Both the position numbers and the translations under genes were made by a program. Positions 30,246-42,461 of a stretch of DNA of 64,000 nucleotides are shown here, piece after piece (positions within the stretch are counted from its first letter, which is position 1; the number at the start of each line of letters is the position of its first letter). The notes under the pieces were generated by a model, which saw only the letters and a list, made by a program, of their open reading frames with translations, was not told where the DNA came from and did no database searches. This DNA is from Stentor coeruleus (taxonomy: Eukaryota > Ciliophora > Heterotrichea > Heterotrichida > Stentoridae): positions 124,001 to 188,000 of the forward strand of contig MPUH01000002.1 of the NCBI GenBank assembly GCA_001970955.1, read 5' to 3'.

Positions 30246-30872
30246 TTAGCAGCACTTCCCTTCACCTTTCTTATCCGTTTTTTTCTTCAAATCAATATTC
30301 GGTTTAAAATCCTCTTCATCCTTAACTTGTGATAAAGCTTTTTTCGCAATAGCTTGAAAAGCTTCTTCCACATTCACTGCTTCTTTAGCTGAAGTCTCAT
30401 AAAATGGTATATCTCCATTAGCTTTGCACCATTGTTGAGCTTTTGCAGTCGGGACTTTTCTCTCAGGTTCTTTATCTAGTTTATTACCAAGGACTACAAA
30501 TGGGAAGTTTTCAGGGTCTTTTGGATTTGATTGATTAAGAAATTCTTCTTTCCATGAAGCTAAAGACTCAAATGTTTTTACTGCAGTTATATCATAGACC
30601 ATTACGCAACAGTCAGCACCACGATAAAATGCTACACCTAAACTTTGGAACCGTTCTTGACCTGCTGTATCCCAGATTTGTAGTGTTACAAGCTTATCGT
30701 CGATCATCACTTCTTTTGTTAGAAAATCAGCACCTATTGTCGCTTTGTATTGTTGACTGAATCTTTTGTTGACGTATTGATTCATAAGAGAGGTTTTACC
30801 GACGCTGAATAGAAATTACGCTGAGTCTCCGAGGATAATCACTTTGAGGAGGTGCTTGCGACCTGTTGACAT
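30246..30872 (-). CDS. RAB7: Rab7 GTPase (two exons)
   Basis: A small GTPase of late endosomes, lysosomes or phagosomes. Exon 1 is 30872-30820 and exon 2 is 30804-30246, joined across a 15-nt intron to give 203 residues. All guanine-nucleotide motifs are present: GDSAVGKTS (formed across the junction), switch [27 protein letters not shown] and ETSAKE. The Rab7-type switch [15 protein letters not shown] identifies the subfamily, and the C-terminus GKCC is a double-geranylgeranylation site. Without splicing the start and P-loop would be lost. TATAAA lies 6 nt before the ATG. Phagosome maturation in a bacterivorous ciliate is a sensible role (inference). Confidence 0.95.
30805..30819 (-). other. 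15-nt intron in Rab7
   Basis: On the coding strand it reads GTAATTTCTATTCAG. Its removal rebuilds the Rab P-loop exactly ([12 protein letters not shown]), which is decisive. It again has GTA at the start and T9-A10. Confidence 0.95.
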
Positions 30873-32680
30873 ATTTTTTATAAGACCCTACCTGTGGTAA
30901 ATATGCTTCAACTTTGATAGTGGAAATCAGAAAAGAGTCAGAGATAAAAATGAAAAAAAGCTGTGAAAAGCTAATGAGAAAATATATAAAAATTAAAGTC
31001 AAGCAAGAGAATATTGTAGGGATCAAAAATTATATGATGATTTTGATAAAAACAATAGAAATAAGAAATTTTATTGAAATATGAGAACTTGAGTTGGGGA
31101 AAAATAAACTAAGCAAATTTATAAGACTAAATCAAGTTTATAAAATAAAGGAAAAAATATTTGAAGAGTTTCGTATTTTTAATCATCTTTTTATACAAAT
31201 ATATGATTGTATATAAAATATGATTCAACTGATTATATAGTTATTATCAAATTTCCTACAATAAGAATAAGTAGTAAAATATCTATATTATTCAATAATT
31301 TTTTTTATCAATACTATCTTATAAACAATTTTCTTATATTCTATTTTATATATTAACTATGATAATTTATCTTATAAGCTTTTTTCATCTTTATTTCCTA
31401 GGACTAAAAATTAGAAATTATGTGTTCTGTGCATGTTTTTTAAGCATACTTTTTCATGCACTTGGTTACTCAAAAGTTGTGATTATTGTATTAATAAAGA
31501 TTTATCGAATCTATATGAAATTATCTTAGATCTTTTGTTTTTGGGATAAAGGTATTATTAGGAAAATTAGAGGAATTAGGATTATCAAAAAAAATATCTC
31601 CAAAAACGAAGAGTTATGTATTTTTTTAGTATTTCCAAACATATTTTTGCCAGAGCTAAAATCATTGCCATCAAACTTTTTTCATATAAATTTACTCTTG
31701 TTGGTATTTTATTTCATCATATATTGCATTCATTTTAAAATATACACACATAAAATCCTTACTATAAAGGTTGCAACATAGAATACAAAATACTAAAATA
31801 GAAAAAAATCTCATGATTTGTGATTATATACATCCAAAGTAGTAATATAAAAGGTTTATTGACGAGATAAATATAATAATTCCATAAAGTAACTAAAACC
31901 AAGGTAAGCATTTTATACAAAATATAATCCAATCTGAAGATAAACAATAAACAACTATAAACTTAAAAATCATAAATAAAAGTTAGAAATTTAATCTATA
32001 CATACAAGCATGCAAGCCTTTATATTTCAAATCTTAGCAAATTACTCCCTAACTTTATCAAGTTTTCAAAATTTAAGGCATTCTTATACAATTTCTAATA
32101 TACCTTTATATTTCAAATCTTAGTAAATTACTCCCTAACTTTATCAAGTTTTCAAAATTTAAGGCATTCTTACACAATTTCTAATATACCATTTTATTAC
32201 AATAGCTTAATAATAATTCAATCAGAACAAGGGCTCTAAAGCTAAAAGCTGTAAAAACAATAACAACTAAAGCTGATGGTTTGATTTATATGATAAAAAC
32301 ACTTAGCCAATATATTTTTTTTAAAAAATATCAAAACGACTGAAATTTTGGCTTAATTCAAATTTCAACCCTTTAAAAATACTATTTTCCCCATCAAACC
32401 CTTGCACAGAACTTTAAAAATATGTTTTTCTTTGAAAATTTTACTATGATTTCGCTTCAATATGAAAACTTAGTTTTTTAATTAGTTTAATAATTTTAAT
32501 GTCTGACTGGCCTGGATTAAATGTTTAACAAAAGCTAACCCTCACAACAAATAAAAGACTAAAAAACCCAAAACAATATACTTATAAAAAATCTAATCAA
32601 ATTTTTATATGAATGACTATTTTTCTTCCATGATAAGACATTTCTTATACTCTGCATAAATACACATTGATGGATTATAA
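30873..32680. other. Intergenic 1.8 kb with tandem duplication
   Basis: AT-rich DNA between the divergent Rab7 and kinase genes. It holds an 86-bp tandem repeat at 32017-32188 and an inverted repeat (GTGCATG/CATGCAC) at 31429-31461. No gene recognised; the short open frames are low-complexity. Confidence 0.5.
32017..32188. repeat. 86-bp tandem duplication
   Basis: Two adjacent copies, 32017-32102 and 32103-32188, differ at two positions. There is no N between them, and the differences suggest a real, slightly aged duplication rather than a contig join. It is non-coding. Confidence 0.85.
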
Positions 32681-34459
32681 ATGGGATCTTGCGTAATCAA
32701 ACATCAAACCAGTAAAATAAACACTCAACAAATGAAGCTAAGAGAAGCAAAATATACAAAATGTATAATTTATTCAGTGACTGAAGGGGAAATTGAAAAC
32801 TTAACTTGTATATTTAATGACTTAACTATGAGAAATCATTCATCAACAAAAATAGATAAATGCACTTTTTTGACCTTTTTCAGGATACCAGTAAGTTTTA
32901 TTCAGGGACTTTTTGGTGAAAGACTTTTTGCAGCCTTTGATATAAAGGGCGTAAAATTTTTAGAGATAGAAGATTTTCTTAGAGGGATTGAAAATTTTGT
33001 CTGCTCTAGTAACGAGAAAATAATCTCGAATTTTTTTGAACTTTGCATATTTTCAAAATCAGCTGGGATAACAAGAAATGATTTACAATTGATTCTAAAA
33101 CTATGGCTGATAAGCGATAGAAAACCAGATTTCTTTGGGACTAAAGAGTATAGTCTCCGTACCTGTACCTCCTCATCCGAAGACTCCAACTTTTCCTTAG
33201 CCGACAGTATTCTCTACGAGTACTCTTCAAACAAAAAAACCCTCTCTTTAACCGACTTCACAACTTTTGTTCATGAAAATCCAATCATACTCCAAAACTA
33301 CATCAATTGTTTCCATACAAAATCCTGGCATGAATCCAACTCAACAATAAAATCCTCCTTCATCATAAAAAGGACTCTAATTTCCCAAGCTTTTACCCCA
33401 AAATCCGAATTTTTTACATCAAAACTTTCTATAATAAAAGAAAAAAAACAAGAATGTCTCTGTACAATCAAAGGTCATATTCTCTATATATACACCTTAG
33501 ATAAAAAATCAACCCCTTTAGATGCAATTTATTTAATTAACTGCTATATTAAAAACAACCAAAATACTTTTACAATTTATCAAATCAACGTCATTGAGCC
33601 GAGGCTTACATTTACAACAACCTCAACTTCTCTTCTCGAAGAATTTCTGTCAAACCTACGTCAAGCTGGAGAAATGAACAAGTTTTCTGAAATATTCGAC
33701 CTAGGCGAAAGAATTGGCCATGGGAAATTTTCTGATGTTCACTATGCTATAGAAAAATCCACACAAGCAAAATATGCAGTAAAGCTTATTAAAAGAAAAA
33801 AACAAGATTTGATTGAAAGAGAACTTATACATAATGAAGTGTGTATTTTATCATTATTAAATCATAAAGGTGTTGCTAAATTTAAAAATTACTATGCTAA
33901 TTCAACTCATTCATTTATAGTAGAAGAGTATTTAGAAGGAGGGGATTTACAGAAAAATATATATATTCTTACTGAAAAACAGATTAAAAGTATAATAAAA
34001 CAGTTATTGGAAATTATAAAGTATATTCATGAGATTGGTATAGTTCATCGTGATATAAAATTAGAGAATATTATATTAGTTAAAGATCATGAAGAAATTA
34101 TGGTGAAATTAGTTGATTTTGGTTTATCGAATTTTCTTATCCCAGGGAATGTTTTTAATAATGTTTGTGGGACAATTGGATATACTGCCCCTGAGATACA
34201 TATGAAAAGAGGATATGGGAAAGAAGTTGATATTTGGAGTCTTGGGGTTGTTGTGTATATATTATTAGAAAAAAAATTACCTTTTAAAGGACATACTGCT
34301 GAAGAGATTGTTAAAGAGACTATTGATGGTACACCGGATTATTCAAGATTTAGTAAACATTCAGAGTTTTCGGAGGATTTTGTTAAGGGTTTGTTGGAAA
34401 AAGATGTAAATAAAAGGAGTACTGTTGATGAAGCACTTAAACACCTTTGGCTAACTTAA
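32681..34459 (+). CDS. N-acylated kinase with EF-hand-like and PH-like regions, 592 aa
   Basis: Begins MGSC (myristoyl plus palmitoyl signal). Residues ~50-225 are helical in an EF-hand/CBL-like pattern (LFAAFDIKGVKFLEIEDFLRG) but lack canonical calcium-binding loops. Residues ~230-330 look like a PH fold (LISQAF, SKLSIIKEKKQECLCTIKGHILYIY, ending in an EEFLSNLRQAG helix). The CAMK-like kinase domain runs ~340-590: IGHGKFSDVH, AVKLIK, HRDIKLEN near 453, DFGLSNF, GTIGYTAPE, DIWSLGVVVY. All catalytic residues are present, so it should be active. The order PH then kinase recalls PKD or ciliate EF/PH kinases. Substrates are unknown. ATG is preceded by TATAA. Confidence 0.85.
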   Translation: MGSCVIKHQTSKINTQQMKLREAKYTKCIIYSVTEGEIENLTCIFNDLTMRNHSSTKIDKCTFLTFFRIPVSFIQGLFGERLFAAFDIKGVKFLEIEDFLRGIENFVCSSNEKIISNFFELCIFSKSAGITRNDLQLILKLWLISDRKPDFFGTKEYSLRTCTSSSEDSNFSLADSILYEYSSNKKTLSLTDFTTFVHENPIILQNYINCFHTKSWHESNSTIKSSFIIKRTLISQAFTPKSEFFTSKLSIIKEKKQECLCTIKGHILYIYTLDKKSTPLDAIYLINCYIKNNQNTFTIYQINVIEPRLTFTTTSTSLLEEFLSNLRQAGEMNKFSEIFDLGERIGHGKFSDVHYAIEKSTQAKYAVKLIKRKKQDLIERELIHNEVCILSLLNHKGVAKFKNYYANSTHSFIVEEYLEGGDLQKNIYILTEKQIKSIIKQLLEIIKYIHEIGIVHRDIKLENIILVKDHEEIMVKLVDFGLSNFLIPGNVFNNVCGTIGYTAPEIHMKRGYGKEVDIWSLGVVVYILLEKKLPFKGHTAEEIVKETIDGTPDYSRFSKHSEFSEDFVKGLLEKDVNKRSTVDEALKHLWLT

Positions 34460-36287
34460 ATAACAAGTAATATAATTAAATTTTGCCCATGGAAGGATTA
34501 AGATGATGATGGTAGGGTTAAGATTAAGTTTTGTGAAGGGAAAAGGTTGAAAAAAGATATGATTATAGAAAATGATAGAAATATATTGGAAATTTTTATA
34601 TTTTACATTGTGTACCCTTTTGCATAATGAAAAAATCCAAGATTTAAAAGAAATTTAAAAGAAAAAAGTTTGAATGCGTGATTAGTCTAAAGTTCCATTA
34701 ATTATGTTATTATCAATACAAAGCAAATATAATTTTTAATTATCATAAACAAGCTGATATTGATTTATATAATAAGATAAAGCATAACAAGTATTTTAGC
34801 TTGCAAGGTAATACATATAATTAAAATGTGTATTTATCATAAATTCATTATAAAATATATTTCTTTAAAGCAGAAAAAATTGACTAAGCTGTGAATCATT
34901 TGTTTCTTATATTCCAAAAACTGCATAAAATTATAATTAAATATTTATGAATTTTTTAATAACATCAAAGCTAAAACATTCCTAAAATCTGCACAAATTT
35001 GTTTTATTTATTAAACAATATACTAAAATTAAACACAATTGTTTTACTATTTATACCTTACTTTTATAACAAATACAATCTCATCGCATATAAAAACCTT
35101 ATTCTTTACTATAACCATTTTTTGATTACGATTTACAATCTAATTATCATGCATATTTTTGCTATTTATTATCAATTTACCAATCATCTTTATACTATCA
35201 ATTTAATTCGAAATTAATTTTATATAAAATCTCATCATATGATTTTATATTAATGCTAAGATAATGCCTAGACACATATTTTTATATAAAAGTTCTCAGA
35301 AAACTAGTCAAATTAGTTCCAAATAAAGCTTTTTGTTTCAATCCTATAATAATACATATATTTTATAAAAGTATAAGAGATAAACTATTATAAAATCCTT
35401 AGGACTATTTTATAATAAAATTATAAGCAATAAAGAAAAAGCAGATTTTGGATTTAGTTATAAATACATGATTATAGGTTGGCATAAAAATTTTGTACAT
35501 TTTATATTTTCACAAATGATGGCAAAGTAAAATATATATAGAAATCATTGAATATTTCAATTATCCGATAAAAAATAAGCCTTTTGAACTATATTTTCTT
35601 CAACTTATGTTTTAGATTTTTGAAATAAGTCCTTGAATCAGTGCAAATTATAGGTTTCTTTTGATTTCACTAACATTAACTGATAAAATTATTTTTTCTG
35701 TCAGGCAATCTATTTATATTTTTTAACCATATGTGAAATAGGTTATAGAGGCTTATTTTCTCACATTATAAACTATAACATGTATGAGTGATTATTCAAA
35801 TTTACATATTTTCTCTATGTATCATTCCTAAATTTACAAATCATCTTAACCTATCATGAAATAGTTCTTAATAAAAGTCTATAAATCAAGTAACTTTTAT
35901 TTACCCAATCTACCTTTATAATAACAAAAAATATGATTTCTCAAAATTTGCCCTAAACCCCAAGTTTACATTAAAAGTCTATAAACTCAATATACCCTTA
36001 AGAACAAATAGGTTTACAAAATAACACCTAAAATTATTCCCAACAATCCCAAATATCTCCGTACATTTTTTCAAGGTCTAAGAGAAAACTGAGGAGATAT
36101 GTTTATACTATCCCATCTTTAGGGATAAAATTCAAGCCTTTAGTAAATTTCCTTAATAACAGTATTTTGACATGAAATTTCCCTTAAAGTGACCTTTAAA
36201 TATAATGACTATTACACTAAAATATCTAAGTCTTATATTAAATACTTTAATAATATATCGCAAAATGTTTATCCTAATATAAAAAAT
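34460..36287. other. Intergenic 1.8 kb
   Basis: AT-rich throughout, G-leaning just after the kinase and C-leaning before the Myb gene. The open frame upstream of 36288 has no ATG and is treated as leader. No repeats, RNA genes or convincing ORFs seen. Confidence 0.4.
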
Positions 36288-36862
36288 ATGGATATGGTTT
36301 ATTCTGGCTTTCCACAAGCAGGGATTATTTGGGTGCCTTGTATTCCAAATTACGCTACAAGTACGTTCATTCCAGTTTATAATATCGCTAATATTCCATA
36401 TGAGATGCCAAATAGCGTTACAGCTATTCCTCGTGGGGGTATAAAAACAAAGCCCTGGAACCACGTTGAAGATTTATTATTAAAAGATTTAGTAGCCGAA
36501 CATGGGATTAAAAAGTGGGCTAAAATTGCGAGAGCGCTAAATAAAAGTTTCAATAGCCATCGGAAAGGTAAACATTGCAGGGAAAGGTGGAATAATCATC
36601 TAAATCCAGATATAAATAAAAGTGAATGGAGCTATGAAGAGGATTTAATACTACTAAGTGAATTTAAGAAGATCGGGAAAAAGTGGAGTTCGATATCGAA
36701 ATGTTTGAATGGCAGGACGGAAAATGCGGTAAAAAACAGGTGGAACACTTGATGAAGAGTGTCCAGCGAACTGTTGGTAGTGGTAATTATGAGATGGCGA
36801 CTGAGTTTTTGATATCACATATCAATGAGGTTATTTGTTTAGAGAATGAAGGAATAGTGTAG
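36288..36862 (+). CDS. Two-repeat (R2R3) Myb transcription factor, frame broken near the end
   Basis: Two Myb repeats: R2 at 36453-36615 (WNHVEDLLLKDLVAEHG, KKWAKIARAL, GKHCRERWNNHLNP) and R3 at 36618-36750 (WSYEEDLILLSEF, KKWSSISKCL, RTENAVKNRWNT), with tryptophans spaced for DNA binding. The first ATG of the frame is 36288. The frame stops at TGA 36750-36752 in the middle of the R3 consensus NRWNTL. Reading on in the -1 frame gives LMKS and about 37 codons to TAG at 36860-36862, so one base is probably missing near 36748. R2R3 proteins bind promoters; the targets are unknown. It could also be a truly short protein ending at NRWNT. Confidence 0.8.
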
Positions 36863-38426
36863 GTTTATTTATAAATTAGATTGGATAAGATGATTTGTTG
36901 GATGAAGGAATGTACTTACTTATTAGTGATAAAATCTGTGAAAAAGTTAAATTTTTATATAAGAGTTAAGTCGTTTATAGTTTTATTGAGTTTTGTAGTT
37001 GTTGATGTGTTGTTGTTACTGGGAGTTTAGAAAAGTGCTTTTCTGTTTCGACATATTTTAAATTTTAGGTGAGGTATAGGTATTTTATATATATCAGTAA
37101 GCTTGCTATCACTAGTTTATTATAAATAAAATCTCTTACTAGCTATTTGATATGCTATAATATGCTTGTATTTATATAAAATTTAATACCTATTATTTCT
37201 AAAAAGTTGATATTTTTTTAAACCTATATGTATGTTCTTTATTAATTCTTTATGATATATGTAAAAAGTTATGTTAAGACTAAGATAATAAGGTATATAA
37301 ATCAGTTAGACTAGTTGCCATATTGTGTAAATGGAATAAACCATTAATTTCTAGATTTTATATAAGCTGATGAGGTATAAATTTATTAGCATATCCTTAC
37401 TTGATATAATTTTAAGCTTTTGCTTGTCAAAAGTGAGATAATAAATAAAAAAAAATCAGGTCTTTTGATTTTATTAATAATGGCAACTCTTAGGGACATA
37501 TTGCATATTGATTTATTATAAAATTTTAACTAGATACAAGATATTATAAGTTTTCTTTATAGGCATCTACAATAAAATTAGTAGTTTTCTCATGAAAATT
37601 TGAAAACAAAGAAAGTTTGGAAAGTTTTTTTTGCATATGGGCTATTTAACCTAAAATGGCATAATTTGCACTAAAAAACTTATGCCAAAAACAAGTATTT
37701 AATACTTCTATTAAGTTTATTTAGTATATTTTAGAATAGAATTACATATGAAGTATACTGAAATGCTGTATATAATTATAAGGGATTATAGGAATAATAT
37801 ACATAAAGATAATGAATATGAATATTGACGTCAAAATTGAGTTAAAACTAAAGAATAAATCCTGGATTATATTTATTGATTATATTATAATCTAAAAACA
37901 AATTATAACTAAGACCTAAAGTATTCGATTATTTAAAATCTTGATTTGTAAAAAATCCTAAACATATAAAATTAATTTTTGTACATAAGCCTGAAATCAT
38001 ATTCATATATGATTTCTAATCATCAACAAAGTTTTGATGTAAAAAGTAGGAGCATTTTTATTATGCTTTGAAAATTCTTTCAATATTATATGCATAAAAG
38101 TTCCATATTATATTCTAAATTTAGTATGAAAGTTAGGTCGAAGAAATATAAAATATAATCAAAATTTGCATAAGATCCTATGCGTTTTTTATAAATTATC
38201 TGTCGGTAAATCNCCTATGCGTTTTTTATAAATTATCTGTCGGTAAATCATCCATACTTAAAACTCATGATTTTTTAGGTTTATTTTAAAAATCAACTAG
38301 CCAAAGCCAGATTTTCAACATATTTTTTTTACCATTACTAAAATTTCATTTGATAAATTGAAAAATTATAATTCAACTAACATTATCTACCTTAAAACCT
38401 AACAACTTATTTCGAAATTATTTAAT
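36863..38426. other. Intergenic 1.6 kb
   Basis: AT-rich with many TATAAAA/ATATA runs. It contains an N at 38213 with 36-bp flanking direct repeats (assembly artefact) and one TGACGTCA near 37825. No gene or RNA recognised. Confidence 0.4.
38177..38249. repeat. 36-bp direct repeat around a single N (assembly join)
   Basis: Copies 38177-38212 and 38214-38249 are identical and separated by one N at 38213. This is the signature of two contig ends that overlap but were scaffolded rather than merged. Confidence 0.8.
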
Positions 38427-41400
38427 CTATTGGGGCAGCAAATCAACTACCTTATCTTCATATGTAAATCCTTCACCTTTTTCAATACGTATGTTCCTTT
38501 CTTGTTTATTAATTGTCGCATAATCATTTTTCTGAATATTTTTTTCACTGATATTATTATTAGATTCAAAATAACTATGTTGATCAAGAGCATGCTCCTC
38601 AATAAGTTGTGAGCATCCAGCTGCTAATATATCTGAACTTGTAGGGTACATAAACTTATAAGCAAAAGTAAGTCCTAAATCAACAATGCAAACTAAAGAA
38701 ATATTAGCAAGTATGCAAAAATAATAATAATGTGTGCCTAAAATCATATAAACTGTATGGAACGAAGAAGTATACGTCAGTACATCATAAATCAAAATAA
38801 ATATAAAATACAAAGCAATACTCAACCCAAACATACATGAATAATGAAATTTATTCCAAAGTTTTGTATTCACAGCAAGTTTCAAGTTTACAATAATAAT
38901 AATCGATGAAAAAGATGCAATAGAAAAACTCCACAAATCATAACTATGCCCATCTTCATCCATAACCCCTTCACAAGCAGCATAAAGTGGTACAAAAAAC
39001 ACAATAAAAGAATGTATAATACCATTCGACACCCATAAAATAAATCTTCCTCTAGTAAAAAGTTGATTTTCACTCCCTAAACAATACGTATAAGGTATAA
39101 CTTTCCTTAAATATTTTTTATTTTCCAAAGCAGTATCACCCATAGCTTCCCATCTTTTTGGTATATCAAAATCCCTTTCAAACAAAGCTCTCATAAGTAA
39201 AGGTAAAGCTGTAAAAACCATATTATAAAAAGTCAAATACCAATCATCATAAACCGTTTGTCCACTATACGCAGAATAATGAGCAAAAAGGAATTGTGGG
39301 ATAGTGAAAACTAGATTTTTATAGAAAAAATACAAAATCATTTCACATTGTCTCATATAATTAAACCGACCATGAACTAAAAGTAGTTCCCATAAAAACC
39401 TAAATTCCCCTAATGCATAATCACTAGCTTGTACTGCTTGTATACTTCTTCTCCATATAATCCAACACCTATATGAGCTTCTAATATCATAGGTACATCA
39501 TTAGCCCCATCTCCTATAGAAAGTGTTACTTTCCCAGAAGTTTCTTTTATCAATTTAACTACTTCACGTTTTTCTCCAGGGGATACTCTACAACATATTA
39601 TTGTCCTACACATATCAGCCATTTTTAAGAATATTTTCTTGCTGTCTAAAGCTGATTGTACATTTTTTTCACTTGAAGATATTTGTCTATACTTTTCTCT
39701 TTTACTTTGATTATCATGGTCATATAAAACAACTTCTAATGATGGCCCTTCGATTATTAGAGCTAAAGGTTTCTCACCTTTAAACCTTTCAAAATTCTCT
39801 AAGCTTTTTTCTAAACCCACTTTACATTCTTGAGCTGACCCTGATGTACTTCTTTCTAAATGTGTGTTTTCGTCTATTAATGAACATGTTTTACCTATAT
39901 TCTCTGCGGTTTCTAGTTTATCACCTGTGAGCATCCAGAAACTCATCCCTGCAGTAAGAATATCTTGGATTGTACTAGGGACATCATCTTGTAAAGCATC
40001 TTCAACTGAACTACATCCAAGTAAAAGCATATCTTTTTCTATCTCTTCAGCAATTTTATCTACAGCTTCTTCCCTACCTGTTATCAAAGTTATGGCATGA
40101 TCATACTTTTCTTTCCATGCCACAAACTCATAAGGCTCAANACTACATCCAAGTAAAAGCATATCTTTTTCTATCTCTTCAGCAATTTTATCTACAGCTT
40201 CTTCCCTGCCTGTTATCAAAGTTATGGCATGATCATACTTTTCTTTCCATGCCACAAACTCATAAGGCTCAATATATTTAAATGCCATAACTAAAGTCCT
40301 AAACCCTCTACTAGAAAAAACATCAACATTTCTTTTAATATAATCAACATAACCTTGATTATTGATTTTTGATATCCTTTGAAACATCATTAAATCTGCA
40401 CCTTTCATAAAAATCAAATAATTCCCAGTATTTACTTCTTTTAATATTACTGACATTCTTTTTCTATCAGAATTGAATTCTAATATACAAATCCTTTCAA
40501 AAACTTCAGAAATTTTGTCTTCTTTCATTCTAAAAGGGATAATGTCTAAGACCATAAACTCAGATTTTATTGAAGTTAATTGATAACCTAATCTTTTTGC
40601 TGTGTCGACTAATACAACATCATCAGGACTAGGCCCAGTGTATTTTATTTCATCATTTTCTATTTCAATCAAACATTCATGGCATAAAGATAAACATTTC
40701 ATCATCATCCCAGCTAGTTCCTGTTGTGTTGAATAGTCTACAATGGATAGTCCATTTCTCATTTTAACAGGGAATTTTAAAAGTATTGGATTACCAGTAG
40801 CGAAAAGGTCATTTTCAATTGTTTTATCAAAAAAAGTATATTTGATTTCCCTATCTTCATAAGTAACTTTGGTTTTTAAGCCAAAGTTCATAAGATAAGA
40901 AGAGTCGCCGTATATTTTATTTCCTACACTTAGAAATTTGAATTCCATTTGATTACATGTTAATGTCCCTGTTTTATCTGAAAAAATATGTTTGATCATC
41001 CCGAGTTCTTCATTAAGACTAAAAGAACTAACTTTACAACACCTGTCACGTTTTTCACTATACATCGTCAGGTCCATCATCATAAAAAACCCTTGACCTA
41101 GTTTTAAAAGTTCTAAACTTATAATCAAAGATATTGGAAGCATTGTATTTAACAATAAAAAATACGTAAAGTAACTTAAAACACCCTGTGCACCACCTTG
41201 ATCATATATATCATAACTAGGTTCATATCTTATATAGCTATGATCTTTTATGTTTTTATTTACCCAGAGACCTGATGATATAGCTGCAAATAAACATAAA
41301 CAGAATTGTAAGACTATTATAAGAGTTATATATCTGTTTGCAGTTTTTTCTATACGACTTTCTTTATATCTTCTTTCCATCATATTTTGACGAAGTTTTG

Positions 41401-42139
41401 TATCTTTGCCTGTAAAGACTGAAATGCCGATTACCCATTCAGTATTACGGAGAAATGCCCCTGCTAAAAGGAGATTGGATTTGTCTAAAGAGTAAACTTT
41501 TCCACGATACTCGTAGCTGCCTGAAAAATTGTATAGCCGGGCATTGGGAAGTTCGCATTTTAATCGACTGACTATTCGGTTTAGTTTTCCAGGGTTTAAT
41601 TCAAATGATGTTTCTTTAAATGATTTTCTAGGTTTAAGAGCTTTTTCTCCATCTAATGATGAAGTTTCTATATAAGCTATAGCATTTTCACTAGAATTAG
41701 ATAACATAACCAAGTCACAAGGAAAGACTTCGTTTTTTTTTACTAAAACCACATTACCAACTCTAATTTTAGCAAATGGTATATCTTGAAATATTGCATT
41801 ACTATAAATCAATGTTGGACTATTGTTTATTTCTTTATCACTTTTATACCGCAAGTAATCTTCAATTCCTTCTCTTATCATACTTACACTTAAGACAAAT
41901 ACTAATGGGGCTATTGCTGTAAAAGGCTGTAGGGGAGATATTTGTGGGATTGACTGAAGAATTGCAGTTATTAGAAAGTAGATGTTGCTGACTCTTCTAA
42001 ACTGAATAAATAAAGAGAAAGGCAAAAAGGTAAGGAGGTTGTATTTGGTTGTTACAACTTTGTTGTCTGGAAAGCCCCGGTTCAGCTCTGGGCAGTTCGC
42101 CCAGATAACTCTGCTGGATGATTCCGTTTGTTCTGACAT
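38427..42139 (-). CDS. P4-ATPase phospholipid flippase (one frameshift, one false internal repeat)
   Basis: Moves phospholipids between leaflets. N-terminal membrane helices are followed by the actuator motif LDGEKALK (family DGET), the phosphorylation site DKTGTLT, KGAD, the hinge GDGANDVPMI, and C-terminal helices. Two artefacts affect it. At 40010-40272 a 131-bp duplication around an N adds a false 44-residue copy. Near 39445 one base is missing: the frame ends at 39410, yet the next frame carries QASDYALGEFRFLWELL and runs into MRQCEMILYFFYKN, the conserved continuation. With both corrected it is one full-length gene ending TAG at 38427. ATG is preceded by TATAA. The Lys in DGEK replaces the family Thr. 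Confidence 0.92.
40010..40272. repeat. 131-bp direct repeat around N at 40141 (assembly join)
   Basis: Copies 40010-40140 and 40142-40272 flank a single N and differ at one base (accTACC versus GCC context). They lie inside the P4-ATPase and duplicate a segment present once in the family, so this is an unmerged overlap, possibly of two variant molecules. Confidence 0.9.
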
Positions 42140-42461
42140 TTATAAGATAATTCTTATAACAAAATCAACACAAGATTCAACTCAATCTATGCTAACACCT
42201 AAACAACTAAAATTCTTTTCAAAAATATCTTATATTAAAAATACTTTTATTATCAATTAATAATATTCATGTCAATATTTAATTAACAAAAAAAAATCAT
42301 ATTAAAATCTTTATCGCTTATACACTCTTATCTATAAATATCATAATACTCAAGAAAACAAAATTCTCTATAAAAAATATTTTCTAAAACCCAGATTCTT
42401 CAACAAAAGCTTTATTGCTAGTAAATTTTGCTATTTAAAAAATCATAAATAATATTTTGTT
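42140..42461. other. Divergent intergenic, 322 bp
   Basis: Between the P4-ATPase (minus) and the plus-strand unknown gene. AT-rich. I see only TATAAATG at the P4 start. Confidence 0.4.

Noticed and set aside
31429-31461. Inverted repeat GTGCATG/CATGCAC with a 19-nt loop.
   Set aside because: Isolated 7-bp arms in AT-rich DNA, without terminator or RNA-gene context; likely chance.
9266-37832. Two TGACGTCA (CRE-like) palindromes, at 9266 and near 37825.
   Set aside because: About 0.5 copies are expected by chance at this base composition in 64 kb, and neither is close to a start codon.
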